From: Selenomonadales bacterium UBA7018
GTDB taxonomy: Bacteria > Bacillota > Negativicutes > Selenomonadales > Selenomonadaceae
Direction: 5' to 3'
DNA: 64,000 bases
NCBI GenBank assembly: GCA_002448305.1
Contig: DJWY01000026.1
Span: forward strand, 37,252 to 101,251
Position 1 is the first letter of the stretch, and each line of letters begins with the position of its first letter. Below are positions 14,942 to 24,400 of this stretch, one piece after another. The notes under the pieces were generated by a model. It had not been told where the DNA came from, made no database searches, and saw only the letters and a list, made by a program, of their open reading frames with translations. Both the position numbers and the translations under genes were made by a program.

Positions 14942-15358
14942 TCAGTCGAACATTTCGCACGCGCTGAAGAAAATCGGAATTTCCCGCGCCGCGCTAGTCG
15001 TGCTGTCGGAGGCGTGAACGGCATTTTTAGTTTTACTTTCGGCGTAGAGTTTGCGAACAGTGCCGTCAGCCGCCTCAGCGGGATTAGTCGCGCCATTGAG
15101 TTCGCGAACTTTTTTTATCACGTCGTCGCCGCCGAGTACCAAAGCCATAATCGGCGCACTCGTCATAAATTCGACCAGCGCGGGATAATACGGACGCCCA
15201 ATGTGTTCGACGTAATGTTTTGCGGCAAGTTCCTCCGTCATCTTCATAACTTTTGCCGCCAAAATTTTAAAGCCCGCGTCCTCGTAAATTTTGAGAATAT
15301 CGCCCGCGTGATTTTTCCCGAAGGCGTCCGGCTTAATCAGAACCAATGTTTTTTCCAT
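14942..15358 (-). CDS. ndk: Nucleoside diphosphate kinase
   Basis: Equilibrates nucleoside di- and triphosphates. Standard length (138 residues) with phospho-histidine His115 in NAVHASDS and the GRPYY and NGATNP segments. It follows the opine-dehydrogenase-like gene without a gap and shares its upstream pattern GAGGAGAAAATTTAAATG. Its place downstream of a nucleotidyltransferase gene suggests it may supply CTP for that pathway; this is inference. Confidence 0.95.
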   Translation of the reverse strand: MEKTLVLIKPDAFGKNHAGDILKIYEDAGFKILAAKVMKMTEELAAKHYVEHIGRPYYPALVEFMTSAPIMALVLGGDDVIKKVRELNGATNPAEAADGTVRKLYAESKTKNAVHASDSTTSAAREIPIFFSACEMFD

Positions 15359-16456
15359 TTAAATTTTCTCCTCTCTATAAAACTTATAAATATCTTGCGC
15401 GGACTTTATTCCGTACTGCGCGAGATTGACGGCGCGAACAAAATTTTTCGTCCGTTGCCGATACCAATTCATAACGTCGCGCATTGTCGGCGCGTTCAAG
15501 TTCAATACTTCGGTAAATTGAAGAAGAATATCCAAACCGAATTCAAAATCGCATTTGAAGTAACGATTATCATAATCCGGCAAAATACCTTGCGGCGTTT
15601 CTTTGAACGGCGATAAAATTTTACTCAAGGACGGAATGCTCCGGATTTTTTTAGTCAGCGCGGATACGGTATCGCTTTCGTAATAAATTTTCAGCGAGAG
15701 CACCGAGCTTAAATCAATTTTCTTAAGCGCACGGCAAATCGCTTGAACTTCCGAATCAAGCTTGAATAAAACTTCCGAAGTAGCATCATTCCAATCGGCG
15801 TAGAAAAATTTATTTTGCTCAATCGCCGAGTCGTCGTCCTTCAACATTGAGTAAAGCCGCGAAGTATGCAAAACGGGGTTGGAAGGCGTCAAGGTAATGC
15901 AAAGATAGTTATCCAAAATTTCGCAGGGCATGGAGAAAAGTTTTGTCATATCGTCACGAATCGAATCAACGTCCGCGTCCGCGAATTTCACCATTTGCAA
16001 AGAAGTTTTCCTTTCAAACCAAACGCTTTGTCCATATTGCTTAAGCCGAGCGATGAACAGTACGCGCTGAAAACCAAAAAGCGACGCGCCCCTTTTCAAA
16101 ATCGGTTGCATAAGAAATTCCGCGCCGCCAAAGCCAGGCACCATTACGAATTTCATTTTGTCGCTTACTAGGGGAGCCGCTCTTTTAGCAAAGTCGCTCT
16201 GAACATGCGACGGCAACGTCACGAAAATATAATCCGTTCCGGCGAAAGCTTCAGTTGCGTCAGCCGTTACCATGTTCAATTCAGCATTTAACGATAAGCT
16301 ACGTCCCCACCCACTCCGAAGCATTTCGACAGCGGAAATATTTTTTGTCCAGTCATGGGGACGCGAAGTCAAAATATTGACTGTGTGGTTTTTCGATGCA
16401 AAATCAACTGCCATAGCTGTGCCGAGATTGCCGCCGCCAACAATGCAAATCTTCAT
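15359..16456 (-). CDS. Opine (octopine/nopaline) dehydrogenase-like NAD(P)-binding protein
   Basis: A protein of 365 residues starting with a Rossmann fold (CIVGGGNLGTAMAVDFA) and carrying a C-terminal helical domain with LTPSNPVLHTSRLYSM, a region conserved in octopine/nopaline dehydrogenases near the catalytic histidine. Such enzymes reductively join an amino group and a 2-oxo acid, or reduce a keto group. It overlaps the aminotransferase stop by four bases, which suggests that it acts on that enzyme's product. Confidence 0.75.
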   Translation of the reverse strand: MKICIVGGGNLGTAMAVDFASKNHTVNILTSRPHDWTKNISAVEMLRSGWGRSLSLNAELNMVTADATEAFAGTDYIFVTLPSHVQSDFAKRAAPLVSDKMKFVMVPGFGGAEFLMQPILKRGASLFGFQRVLFIARLKQYGQSVWFERKTSLQMVKFADADVDSIRDDMTKLFSMPCEILDNYLCITLTPSNPVLHTSRLYSMLKDDDSAIEQNKFFYADWNDATSEVLFKLDSEVQAICRALKKIDLSSVLSLKIYYESDTVSALTKKIRSIPSLSKILSPFKETPQGILPDYDNRYFKCDFEFGLDILLQFTEVLNLNAPTMRDVMNWYRQRTKNFVRAVNLAQYGIKSAQDIYKFYREEKI

Positions 16457-18006
16457 GAAGCTAACTCCTTTTTCAGTACGTCAAGCAATTTGTTATTGTC
16501 CTTAGTTGCTCGCACTGCAAAGCGCAGATAATTTTTGCCCGCGATTTTATTCGACAAATCCTTGACGAAAATATTGTAGCCGATAAAAAGTTTTTTGCAA
16601 AGCTCTTTAGAAGAATTGCCGATAAGCTCCACCATAATAAAATTCGTCGCACTCGGCACGACACGGACGCCCGAAATTTTTTCAAGTTCAGCAGAAAATC
16701 TTTCGCGCTCCTTGCGAAGTCGGCGCAACGATTCAACATAAGTCTTTTTGTATTTCTCGAAAATTTGCATGTAAAATTCTGCGAAAGAATTTATATTCCA
16801 AATGGCAACGTCCTTTTTCAGCGCGGCGATTAGTTCTTGATTGCCCGACGCCATAACGCCAAGACGCAAGCCACCAATTCCGTGCGACTTCGACAAGCTC
16901 TTGACGACGCAAAGCTTTTTATTCGTGTCCAAAATTTTCTGCTCAATTAAAGTTTCGTTTTCGTCCGCAAAGTCAACAAAACTTTCGTCGATAATCAGCC
17001 CGATATTTTTTCCCGCCGTCCAATTAATCAGCCGAATCAATTCAGATTTCGGAATGAAATTGCCTGACGGGTTATCGGGATTAACCACGACCAGCGAAGT
17101 TATTTCCTTGTTGCTGAAGAAATTTATAAGGTCGTCGACATTGTAGGAAAAATTTTCATTTGGCGGCGTGAAGTAAAGCGAATCGTCTTTAGCGTATCGG
17201 TTCGGATATTCTTCAAACGTCGGGCGCACAAAGCCAACTTTCCCCGACAATTTTTCCATAAGCGATTTAATCAGCTCCGCCGCGCCATTGCCTACCAAAA
17301 TATTTTCCTTGTGCACGCCGAAATTTTTAGCCGCAAGCAAAGAATTTACTTTCATGCCCGAAGGATATTGCGTCAGAAGATTTTTAGCGGCGGCAGTAAT
17401 CTCGTCAATCAATTTTTCTGGCGGGAAGTAGGGATTAACCAAATAGCAAAAATCAATCAGCTTGGGATAACGCCAATAGCCGCCGTAACGCCGCTGAATC
17501 ATTGAAACTTTTTCGTCTTCGTCAGGCGCGAACATTGACTCGGCAATATCTAAATCTTGCTCGTCGTCAATCTCGTACCAGCGCAAAGCTTTTTTCCTGT
17601 CGCGAAGAGTATTCAAACGCTTAGCGCGAATTTCCGGTTCGTCAAGAATCATAATGACGCGCAAAACTTGTTCATAGTATTCGTTATTGCCCAAAGCTTT
17701 TGAATAGGCGTCGAGAAATGGCACGTAGAGATTTTCGGAAAAATGCTTGCCGAATTTATAAATGTTGACGGTCTTATAACAGCCGGCGGTTTCCTTGAAA
17801 TCAAAATTTTTCCCAGAAATAAACGCCGTGATTCTGTCGTCGTCGGTAACTTTCATGCAAGTGCCGTCCATCCAGCTTTCGTACTTGTCGACAAGCGCGA
17901 GCGTCTCACGCGGGTCGCTTAGCAATTCCTCAAGCAAACTGTCTTCAAAAATCAAATCGGATTCAAGCAAAAGTGTATCTTCCTTGCAAAGATAATCCTT
18001 CGCCAA
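16453..18006 (-). CDS. Nucleotidyltransferase (C-terminal part) fused to a class I/II aminotransferase
   Basis: Residues about 1-150 are the second half of an NTP-transferase fold (LLLESDLIFEDSLLEELL; a Lys/Asp-rich core), and residues about 170-517 are a HisC/CobD-like PLP enzyme (VVNPDNPSGN, GLIIDESFVDFAD, PLP lysine in VKSLSKSHGIGGLRLG). The first half of the transferase lies upstream in another frame (17952-18278). The two parts join at a T6 run: a -1 shift at about 18004-18010 gives a continuous protein of about 610 residues. The listed TTG at 18006 is only where the frame opens, not a believable independent start. Confidence 0.8.
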   Translation of the reverse strand: MAKDYLCKEDTLLLESDLIFEDSLLEELLSDPRETLALVDKYESWMDGTCMKVTDDDRITAFISGKNFDFKETAGCYKTVNIYKFGKHFSENLYVPFLDAYSKALGNNEYYEQVLRVIMILDEPEIRAKRLNTLRDRKKALRWYEIDDEQDLDIAESMFAPDEDEKVSMIQRRYGGYWRYPKLIDFCYLVNPYFPPEKLIDEITAAAKNLLTQYPSGMKVNSLLAAKNFGVHKENILVGNGAAELIKSLMEKLSGKVGFVRPTFEEYPNRYAKDDSLYFTPPNENFSYNVDDLINFFSNKEITSLVVVNPDNPSGNFIPKSELIRLINWTAGKNIGLIIDESFVDFADENETLIEQKILDTNKKLCVVKSLSKSHGIGGLRLGVMASGNQELIAALKKDVAIWNINSFAEFYMQIFEKYKKTYVESLRRLRKERERFSAELEKISGVRVVPSATNFIMVELIGNSSKELCKKLFIGYNIFVKDLSNKIAGKNYLRFAVRATKDNNKLLDVLKKELAS

Positions 18007-18278
18007 AAAAGCGAGTAAATATTATTTGTCTTATCGTAAATCGGATTGTTGACGTAAACAATGGGCGTTTGAATATCGAGCGTTGCGATAAAATCAATTA
18101 ATTTCTGCCCCTTGTAACCGACGACGATAACAATGCGCGAAAGATGTTGCTTTTCGAGTTGATGAAGCATTCTTTCAATCAGCGTGACGCCGTTGACTTT
18201 GACCATGCATTTAGTATTGTCCTGCGTCAATTCCTTAAGGCGTCTGCCCATGCCCGCCGCAAGAATTATCGCCTGCAT
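17952..18278 (-). CDS. Nucleotidyltransferase N-terminal half, separated from the rest by a frameshift
   Basis: Begins MQAIILAAGMGRRLKELT, the classic NTP-binding loop of sugar- or choline-phosphate nucleotidyltransferases (LicC/RmlA type). GGAG precedes the ATG by 6 bases. After NNIYSLF the frame departs into a non-homologous tail, while the adjacent frame continues with the expected LAKDYL. So the gene either needs -1 slippage at CTTTTTTGG, carries a mutation, or contains a sequencing error. The stop of the methyltransferase gene directly abuts this start. Confidence 0.8.
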   Translation of the reverse strand: MQAIILAAGMGRRLKELTQDNTKCMVKVNGVTLIERMLHQLEKQHLSRIVIVVGYKGQKLIDFIATLDIQTPIVYVNNPIYDKTNNIYSLFWRRIIFARKIHFCLNPI

Positions 18279-18986
18279 TTAAATTCTCCTCTCCATGAAA
18301 ATATGATAGGTAAAAGGCGCGTTGCCATAATTTTCAAGCTCATTTTTTGCAAAATGGATTGATAATTCGTGACGAGCGGCGAAGTCCTCAAAGAAACTGC
18401 GCGGGTAAAAAAGCTTAGGCAAATCTTTATAGCGTTCCTCGTAATTTTCAATGGTGCGCTTGCGTTCGGCAGTTAGTTCTTCTTCAAAAGCTTTATCGTA
18501 AATGTCAAGGACGGCAACGGCACGGCGACTTTTTACATACATTTTTTCCAAGACGCGCTCGGCATAAGCAAGGTTGTCGAAATAAATAAATACTCCGTTT
18601 GAAAAGACCGCGTCATATTTTTTATCGGTCGGGAGTTCGTCCGCACCCGCGCAGATTAATTCGCGTGTGTCGGGAAGAATTTTTTTCGCAATGGCAATCA
18701 GCGTTGAAGAGTAATCAAGCCCGCCGACTTCAAAGCCGTCACGAGCGAAAAGATAGAGATTGGCTCCCGCGCCGCAACCGACTTCAAAAATATTTTCGCC
18801 CGCCGACAAGTTCAGCGCGACTTTCAAATTTTCGTGCTGGCTAAGTTGCGAATCCAGAGTTACGCCGCCGTTTAAATCGAATCCGTCAATCCTTTTAAGC
18901 TCGGCGAAGACTTCACAATAATTTGCCCTGTCGATTTTGGCGAGATTATCTTTGCGGCTCTCCCAAATTTTTTTCCAGTTGTTCAT
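18279..18986 (-). CDS. Class I SAM-dependent methyltransferase
   Basis: A protein of 235 residues with the SAM-binding motif IFEVGCGAGANLYLF, an acidic residue after strand 2 (GGLDYSS) and the FSNGVFIYF motif. It is UbiE/Tam-like. The acceptor is unknown. The gene overlaps its upstream neighbour by ATGA and abuts the nucleotidyltransferase start, so it probably modifies a substrate of the same pathway. Confidence 0.82.
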   Translation of the reverse strand: MNNWKKIWESRKDNLAKIDRANYCEVFAELKRIDGFDLNGGVTLDSQLSQHENLKVALNLSAGENIFEVGCGAGANLYLFARDGFEVGGLDYSSTLIAIAKKILPDTRELICAGADELPTDKKYDAVFSNGVFIYFDNLAYAERVLEKMYVKSRRAVAVLDIYDKAFEEELTAERKRTIENYEERYKDLPKLFYPRSFFEDFAARHELSIHFAKNELENYGNAPFTYHIFMERRI

Positions 18987-20800
18987 TTTGTTATCCCCAA
19001 TTCGTCTGCAACGTTTTTGAAAATAAAATCGCTAGCCAACATACCATTAAATTTTTTATAGTTCAATTCCTCGTCGAAAACCTTCTTACGTTTGGCTTTA
19101 AGCGGGTCGTTGCCTTCGATAAAAATTTTCTGAAGGGCAGCGGCAATTTGTTCAAGATTTTTCCCGTCAACAATGTAGGAAGCGTCCAAAATTTTTTTGC
19201 CAAGCTCGGTGAATTCTTCCTCATCGTTATTCATCAAAAAAATCATGGGCTTGTTCGTGTATTGATATTCGGCAATGAATGAGCAACTATCATGAATCAA
19301 GCCGTCGGAGGTTGCAAAAATTTCTTGATAATAACCGCCGGTGAAAACTTGCGCGTTCGGCAAATCGTTCCATTTCTGCAAATACTCTTCGTAAGCTTCA
19401 ACGGAAGGGAAAAGCCCATACTTTATAGCCTCAAGCATTAATCTGGGGTGCGGCTTGACGACCCAAGACGTTTCGGGGTGCGCTTTTGCAAATTCGTACA
19501 TAAGTTTATAGTTGTAAGGGAACGTACTTACTGTTTCTCTTTTCTCCTGTAGAATAAAAGACCAATGCGGTGCCCAAATAATTTTTTTTGCATTGGGTCG
19601 CGTCATCTTCCAAGTGAACGAGATTTTATTCGAGGCTTTGAAGAAAAAATCCATTTTGGGCAAGCCGCTTATCCCTCCATGAAAAGTTCCAGTTTTAGAA
19701 TTCTGCTCAAAAACTTTCAAAGCAATTTTAGAATCAAAGAAATATTTCCACGCCAAACGGAATATAGGCATATCATAATAATTTGGAATAAAGGACTGTG
19801 CCGTTTCAATATAATAAGGAATATAAATGCAAAGAGTTTGCGGCGTCAACACGTTGAATTGAAAATTTCTAGAAAAGTTATGAAAGTAAGGTCTAAGGAA
19901 AAAGATAATATCTTGCGGCTCGGTTTCTTCGTTTAAGTCGAAAACGCCGACAACATTTAAGCCAGCAGATTTAAATTGTTCAAAGTCGTGGCGGGCGTCC
20001 TCAAGCGTAGATTCATTTTTTCCCTTAATCATAAATAGCGTCGTCTCGAAGCGGGGATTCTGGTCGAAAAGGTGATAAAGCCTGTCGCCGCACCAAGTCG
20101 CCGCGTGGTCAGTTACAAAGGCGACTTTAATTTTTTTCTTGCGACGAATTTTTTCTACACTGTAAGAAAAAACTTTCGACAAAATCATATTAAAATTTTT
20201 CCTGTTCATCATAAAGGAAGATAAGTAATAGAAATAAAAATAACTCATCTGGGAAAAATCTTCTTCAGAAAAAATTTTGTAGTCGTAAAAAGTTAGCGTC
20301 AAGTTAAGGCTAAACTTCAACGCGCCTTCTTCTGTTAAATGTATTTCGTCCGAAAAATTTTCTTCCGGAAGTTCAAGGTCGAAGAAATTGATAATTTTAA
20401 TTCCAAACTCGGCAAGAATATCCAAGAGCGGTTGCAAAAAACTTTTCCTGTAACGTTCGCGGACGCTGGGCGCAAAAGGCAAAATTACGCCGATAGGTTT
20501 CGCGCCGTTGTCGTAACAAAGTTTTATATAATCATTCAAGGCTTGAAAATTTTCCTCGAAAACGTCTTTTGTTAGATTTTCATTATCGTCGCGAAATAAA
20601 TTGTCGGCAGTAAGCCCGATTAAAGCGAAATTTATTTTGTCCTTGCCGACGAGCCGAAAAATATTTTGCGCGATTGAATAGCTTTGTTTTAAAGTTTGTC
20701 CCTTGCTCGCGAATTTTCCAGCTTTAGCATTCACGGGCGAAATAAAATCTAAGTCAAGTCCGGCGTCGATTGCACCGTTACCAGTTATGAAAAAATTCAT
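18983..20800 (-). CDS. SGNH-like domain fused to a CDP-glycerol glycerophosphotransferase-like domain
   Basis: A protein of 605 residues. The N-terminal ~190 residues resemble an SGNH/DltD-type domain (start ITGNGA, ending EIHLTEEGA, the usual His position), although the canonical GDS is not intact. The C-terminal domain matches poly(glycerophosphate) transferases: IIWAPHWS, VVKPHPRL and DGLIHDSCSFIAEYQYTNKP. It would transfer a CDP-activated polyol phosphate to a surface glycan. GGAGG CGATAAG precedes the ATG. It is the first gene of the minus-strand operon, which gives the operon a surface-polymer theme. Confidence 0.75.
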   Translation of the reverse strand: MNFFITGNGAIDAGLDLDFISPVNAKAGKFASKGQTLKQSYSIAQNIFRLVGKDKINFALIGLTADNLFRDDNENLTKDVFEENFQALNDYIKLCYDNGAKPIGVILPFAPSVRERYRKSFLQPLLDILAEFGIKIINFFDLELPEENFSDEIHLTEEGALKFSLNLTLTFYDYKIFSEEDFSQMSYFYFYYLSSFMMNRKNFNMILSKVFSYSVEKIRRKKKIKVAFVTDHAATWCGDRLYHLFDQNPRFETTLFMIKGKNESTLEDARHDFEQFKSAGLNVVGVFDLNEETEPQDIIFFLRPYFHNFSRNFQFNVLTPQTLCIYIPYYIETAQSFIPNYYDMPIFRLAWKYFFDSKIALKVFEQNSKTGTFHGGISGLPKMDFFFKASNKISFTWKMTRPNAKKIIWAPHWSFILQEKRETVSTFPYNYKLMYEFAKAHPETSWVVKPHPRLMLEAIKYGLFPSVEAYEEYLQKWNDLPNAQVFTGGYYQEIFATSDGLIHDSCSFIAEYQYTNKPMIFLMNNDEEEFTELGKKILDASYIVDGKNLEQIAAALQKIFIEGNDPLKAKRKKVFDEELNYKKFNGMLASDFIFKNVADELGITK

Positions 20801-20847
20801 CTTATCGCCTCCAATTTTATTTAAAATAGAATATACGCTGTAATTGC

Positions 20848-20874
20848 TTGACGGTCAACAGCAAAACATATAAA
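20848..20874 (+). promoter_or_regulatory. Probable promoter of the rfbC-addA run
   Basis: TTGACG at 20848-20853 and TATAAA at 20869-20874 with a rather short 15-base spacer, 36 bases before the rfbC start. Confidence 0.5.
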
Positions 20875-20909
20875 CTGCCAAAAAAAGCAATTTTAGGAGG
20901 AAAAATTTT

Positions 20910-21467
20910 ATGCAAGTGACTAAGACAGATTTGGACGGCGTATTGATTTTGGAGCCGAAAGTTTTTGGAGACGCTCGCGGCTGGTTTATGGAGACGTGGT
21001 CGGCGCGAAAGTTTGAGGCGGCTGGCTTGAATTTTAATTTCTTACAGGACAATCAATCCTACTCCGCGCAGAAGGGCACGCTTCGCGGCTTGCACTATCA
21101 GACGGCACCTTTTGCCCAAGCTAAGTTAGTTCGTTGCACTCGTGGCAAACTTTTGGACGTGGCGATTGACATTCGCGAAGGCTCGAAAACTTTTGCTAAG
21201 TGGGTAGCGGTCGAACTCACTGCCGAAAATAAAAAACAGTTGCTTATTCCGCGTGGCTTTGCTCATGGCTTCTTGACGCTGACTGATGATGTTGAAATTC
21301 AATACAAGGCGGATAATTTTTACGCGCCGAATTGCGACGGGAATATCATTTGGAACGACGCAGAAATTAAAATCGATTGGCCTTTCGCCCCGACGATACT
21401 TGCCGATAAAGATGCTAAAGCTCCGACGCTCCGCGAACGTTTGGAACGCGGCGAATTAAGGTTTTAA
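20910..21467 (+). CDS. rfbC: dTDP-4-dehydrorhamnose 3,5-epimerase
   Basis: Cupin-fold epimerase of dTDP-L-rhamnose synthesis. Full length (185 residues), with the catalytic His in GTLRGLHYQ and the VDIREGSKTF and PRGFAHGFLTL segments. TTTTAGGAGG precedes the ATG. The partner genes rfbA, rfbB and rfbD are not adjacent. Its stop lies 2 bases before addA. Confidence 0.95.
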   Translation: MQVTKTDLDGVLILEPKVFGDARGWFMETWSARKFEAAGLNFNFLQDNQSYSAQKGTLRGLHYQTAPFAQAKLVRCTRGKLLDVAIDIREGSKTFAKWVAVELTAENKKQLLIPRGFAHGFLTLTDDVEIQYKADNFYAPNCDGNIIWNDAEIKIDWPFAPTILADKDAKAPTLRERLERGELRF

Positions 21468-21469
21468 TT

Positions 21470-24400
21470 ATGGAGCTGACGAAAGAACAACAAGCGGCAG
21501 TTGAGGCTCGCGGCGAAAATTTATTGATAGCGGCGGCGGCAGGTTCGGGCAAAACGCGCACACTTACAGAGCGCGTCGTAAGTCTGATTGAAGAAAATTC
21601 CTGCGAAGTCGACGAAATGTTAATCATGACGTTCACCAATGCCGCCGCGCAGGAAATGCGCTCGCGAATTCAAGCGCGATTATCTGAAAGCCTTCAAGCC
21701 GAACTCGACACGGACAATCAAGCACGATTGGAAAAGCAGATAATTCTTTTGAGCGGGGCGCAAATTTCGACGTTCGATTCATTTTGCCAATCGGTTTTGA
21801 AAAGAAATTTTTCGCGAATAGACCTTGACCCAAAATTCCGTACGGCGGACGATAACGAACTTTCCGTTCTGAAAAAGGAAGTTATCGAGGAGCTTTTCGA
21901 GGAGAATTATAAAGACGGCGGCGACTCTTTCAAAAATTTTACAGACACATTCGGCGGCACGGTTCACGGCGATGACAAAATCCACGAGATGATTATTGAA
22001 CTGCATAACTTTTCGCTGAGCTTGCCTTATCCCGAAAAGTGGCTTGATTCGCTCGCCGCGCCTTACGACTTGCCCGAAAATATTCGCCTTGAAAATATTC
22101 AGTGGTTCAAAGAAATTATCGCGCCGCATATCGCCGAGACGCTTAACAAAATTTTCGACGACTGCGCGGAAGCTAAAACGCTCGCCGAAGAAAATAATAT
22201 CGCCGTCAAAACTATCAACGACGACGCCCGCCAACTTGCTCCGATTAAAACTGCCGGCGACGATTGGAATAAACTTTACGACGCGATTTGGGCTATTAAA
22301 AAATTCGCCACGTTCAGTGCGCCGCGAAAACTTACCGACGACAAATTAGCTATCAAGGAAACAATTCAGAACTTGCGCGATGATTACAAGAAAAAACTTC
22401 TTGCCCTGCGTGATAATTATTTTCTTGCGCCCGAAGCCGAAATGATTAATCACGTGCGCGAACTTTTCAAGCCGATTCAAGAGTTAATCCGCGTGACGAA
22501 AGATTTTGCTAAAAATTTCGCCGAAGCAAAGCGCGAACGCGGCATTATTGATTTTGCTGACATGGAGCATTTCGCCCTAAAAATTTTCGACGACGCGCCC
22601 GAAGTCGCCGCCACCTATCGCGATAAGTTTAAATTTATCATGGTCGACGAATACCAAGACACTAACGGCGTGCAGGAAGCGATTGTGCAAAAAATTTCTC
22701 GCGGCGATAATCTTTTCCTTGTCGGCGATGTCAAGCAGTCAATTTATCGTTTCCGCCTTGTCGATTCCGCGAACTTCAAGGACAAAATGACTTCCTATCG
22801 CTGTATAAATCTTTCCAAAAATTTCCGCAGTCGGGAAAAAATTATCTGCGCGGTCAACGAAATTTTTAAACGGCTCATGAATAAACAGGCAACCGAAATT
22901 GACTACGACGCTGCGGCGCAACTTCAATTCGGCGCAAACTTTGAGACCGGCGAAAAATATTTCGACGAACGCCCCGAATTTTTCTACATTAAAACCGACC
23001 GCAACGACGACAACAAAAATATTGAAATTGAAATGCGCTTTATTGCGGGCAAAATTCACGAGCTGATTAAATCTAAAAAGCTTGTGCGCGACGGCGATAA
23101 ATATCGGCAAGTTCAATTCAAGGACATTGTTATTTTGCACCGCTCGCCCAAGACGCAAGCCTTTGATATTCTCGACACGCTGAAAAAATTTGGCGTGCCC
23201 GCTTACGTCCCCGACGAAGAAAATTATTTCCAGGCAAATGAAGTTCAAGTTATTATGAGCCTATTGCAAATTCTGGACAACGTCCGCCAAGATATTCCGC
23301 TTGCCGCCGTCATGATTAGCCCGATTGGAAATTTCACGGCTGAAGAACTTGCCGAAATCAGAATTGATAATCCCGACGCCGATTTTTATACGGCGGTTAG
23401 TCTCGGTTCCGACAAGTGCAAAGAATTTCTGTCGAAAATAAATCTGTGGCGCGATATGGCGCGGCAAATGGGAGTTCCCGAACTTTTGAGCACGCTTTAT
23501 CGCGAAACGGGCTATTATGATTTTGTCGGCAAGGAAATTCGCGGCGACGCTCGGCAAGCTAATTTGCGCATACTGATTGACCGCGCCACAACTTTTGAAT
23601 CAAATAACGCTCGCGGCTTGTCTAGGTTTATCGAGTTCATAAAAAAAATTCGCGACCTGTCGAAGGATTTGCCGACCGCGACAACTCTTGGCGAAAATGA
23701 AAACGTCGTGCGCGTCGTCACCATTCACAAAAGCAAAGGGCTTGAATATCCTGTGGTATTCGTGGCGGGTGTCGGCAAGGGCTTCAATACCGAAGATTAT
23801 ACGCGCAGTAACCTTTTCATGCACCGTGAATTTGGCATTGGTGCGCACAGGACGCCTAAAGGTTCTCAGCTAAGAGTTAAGACGCTGGCAACGCAAGCCG
23901 TATCGAAAAAAGTTGCTGATGAATCAATCGCCGAAGAACTCCGGCTTTTATACGTGGCGTTGACGCGGGCGAAAGAAAAATTATTCCTAGTCGGGACGAC
24001 AAGCCAAACGGCACTCAACAATTTAATTCCGGTCGACACGCCGAGCGATTACGAAATATTATCTGCGCGAAAATTTATGGATTGGCTGTTGCCGATAAAA
24101 GACGCGCTAAGCCCCGTAATTGATTCGCGGCTGGTGGAAACGGAAGAAGTTCTGCAGATAAAAGAGCAATCGCTTGACGAGGCGCAGAAAAAAATCTTGC
24201 AAGCCCCAGAAAAACTTTCGCCAACGCCATTAGCTAAAATCCCCGCGAAACTTTCCGTCACTGAACTTAAACGCCGCGCAGAGGAAGACGAACCGCCGCA
24301 ACTTGTCGACATTACGGCGAAAAAATTTATTTATCGTCGACCAGATTTCATGCAGAAAAAAGAAATATCCGGCGCGGAATTCGGCTCGCTAATGCATAAA

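Noticed and set aside
14888..15616. A 242-codon plus-strand frame across ndk and the opine-dehydrogenase-like gene
   Set aside because: It spans two well-supported minus-strand genes and shows no protein-family features.
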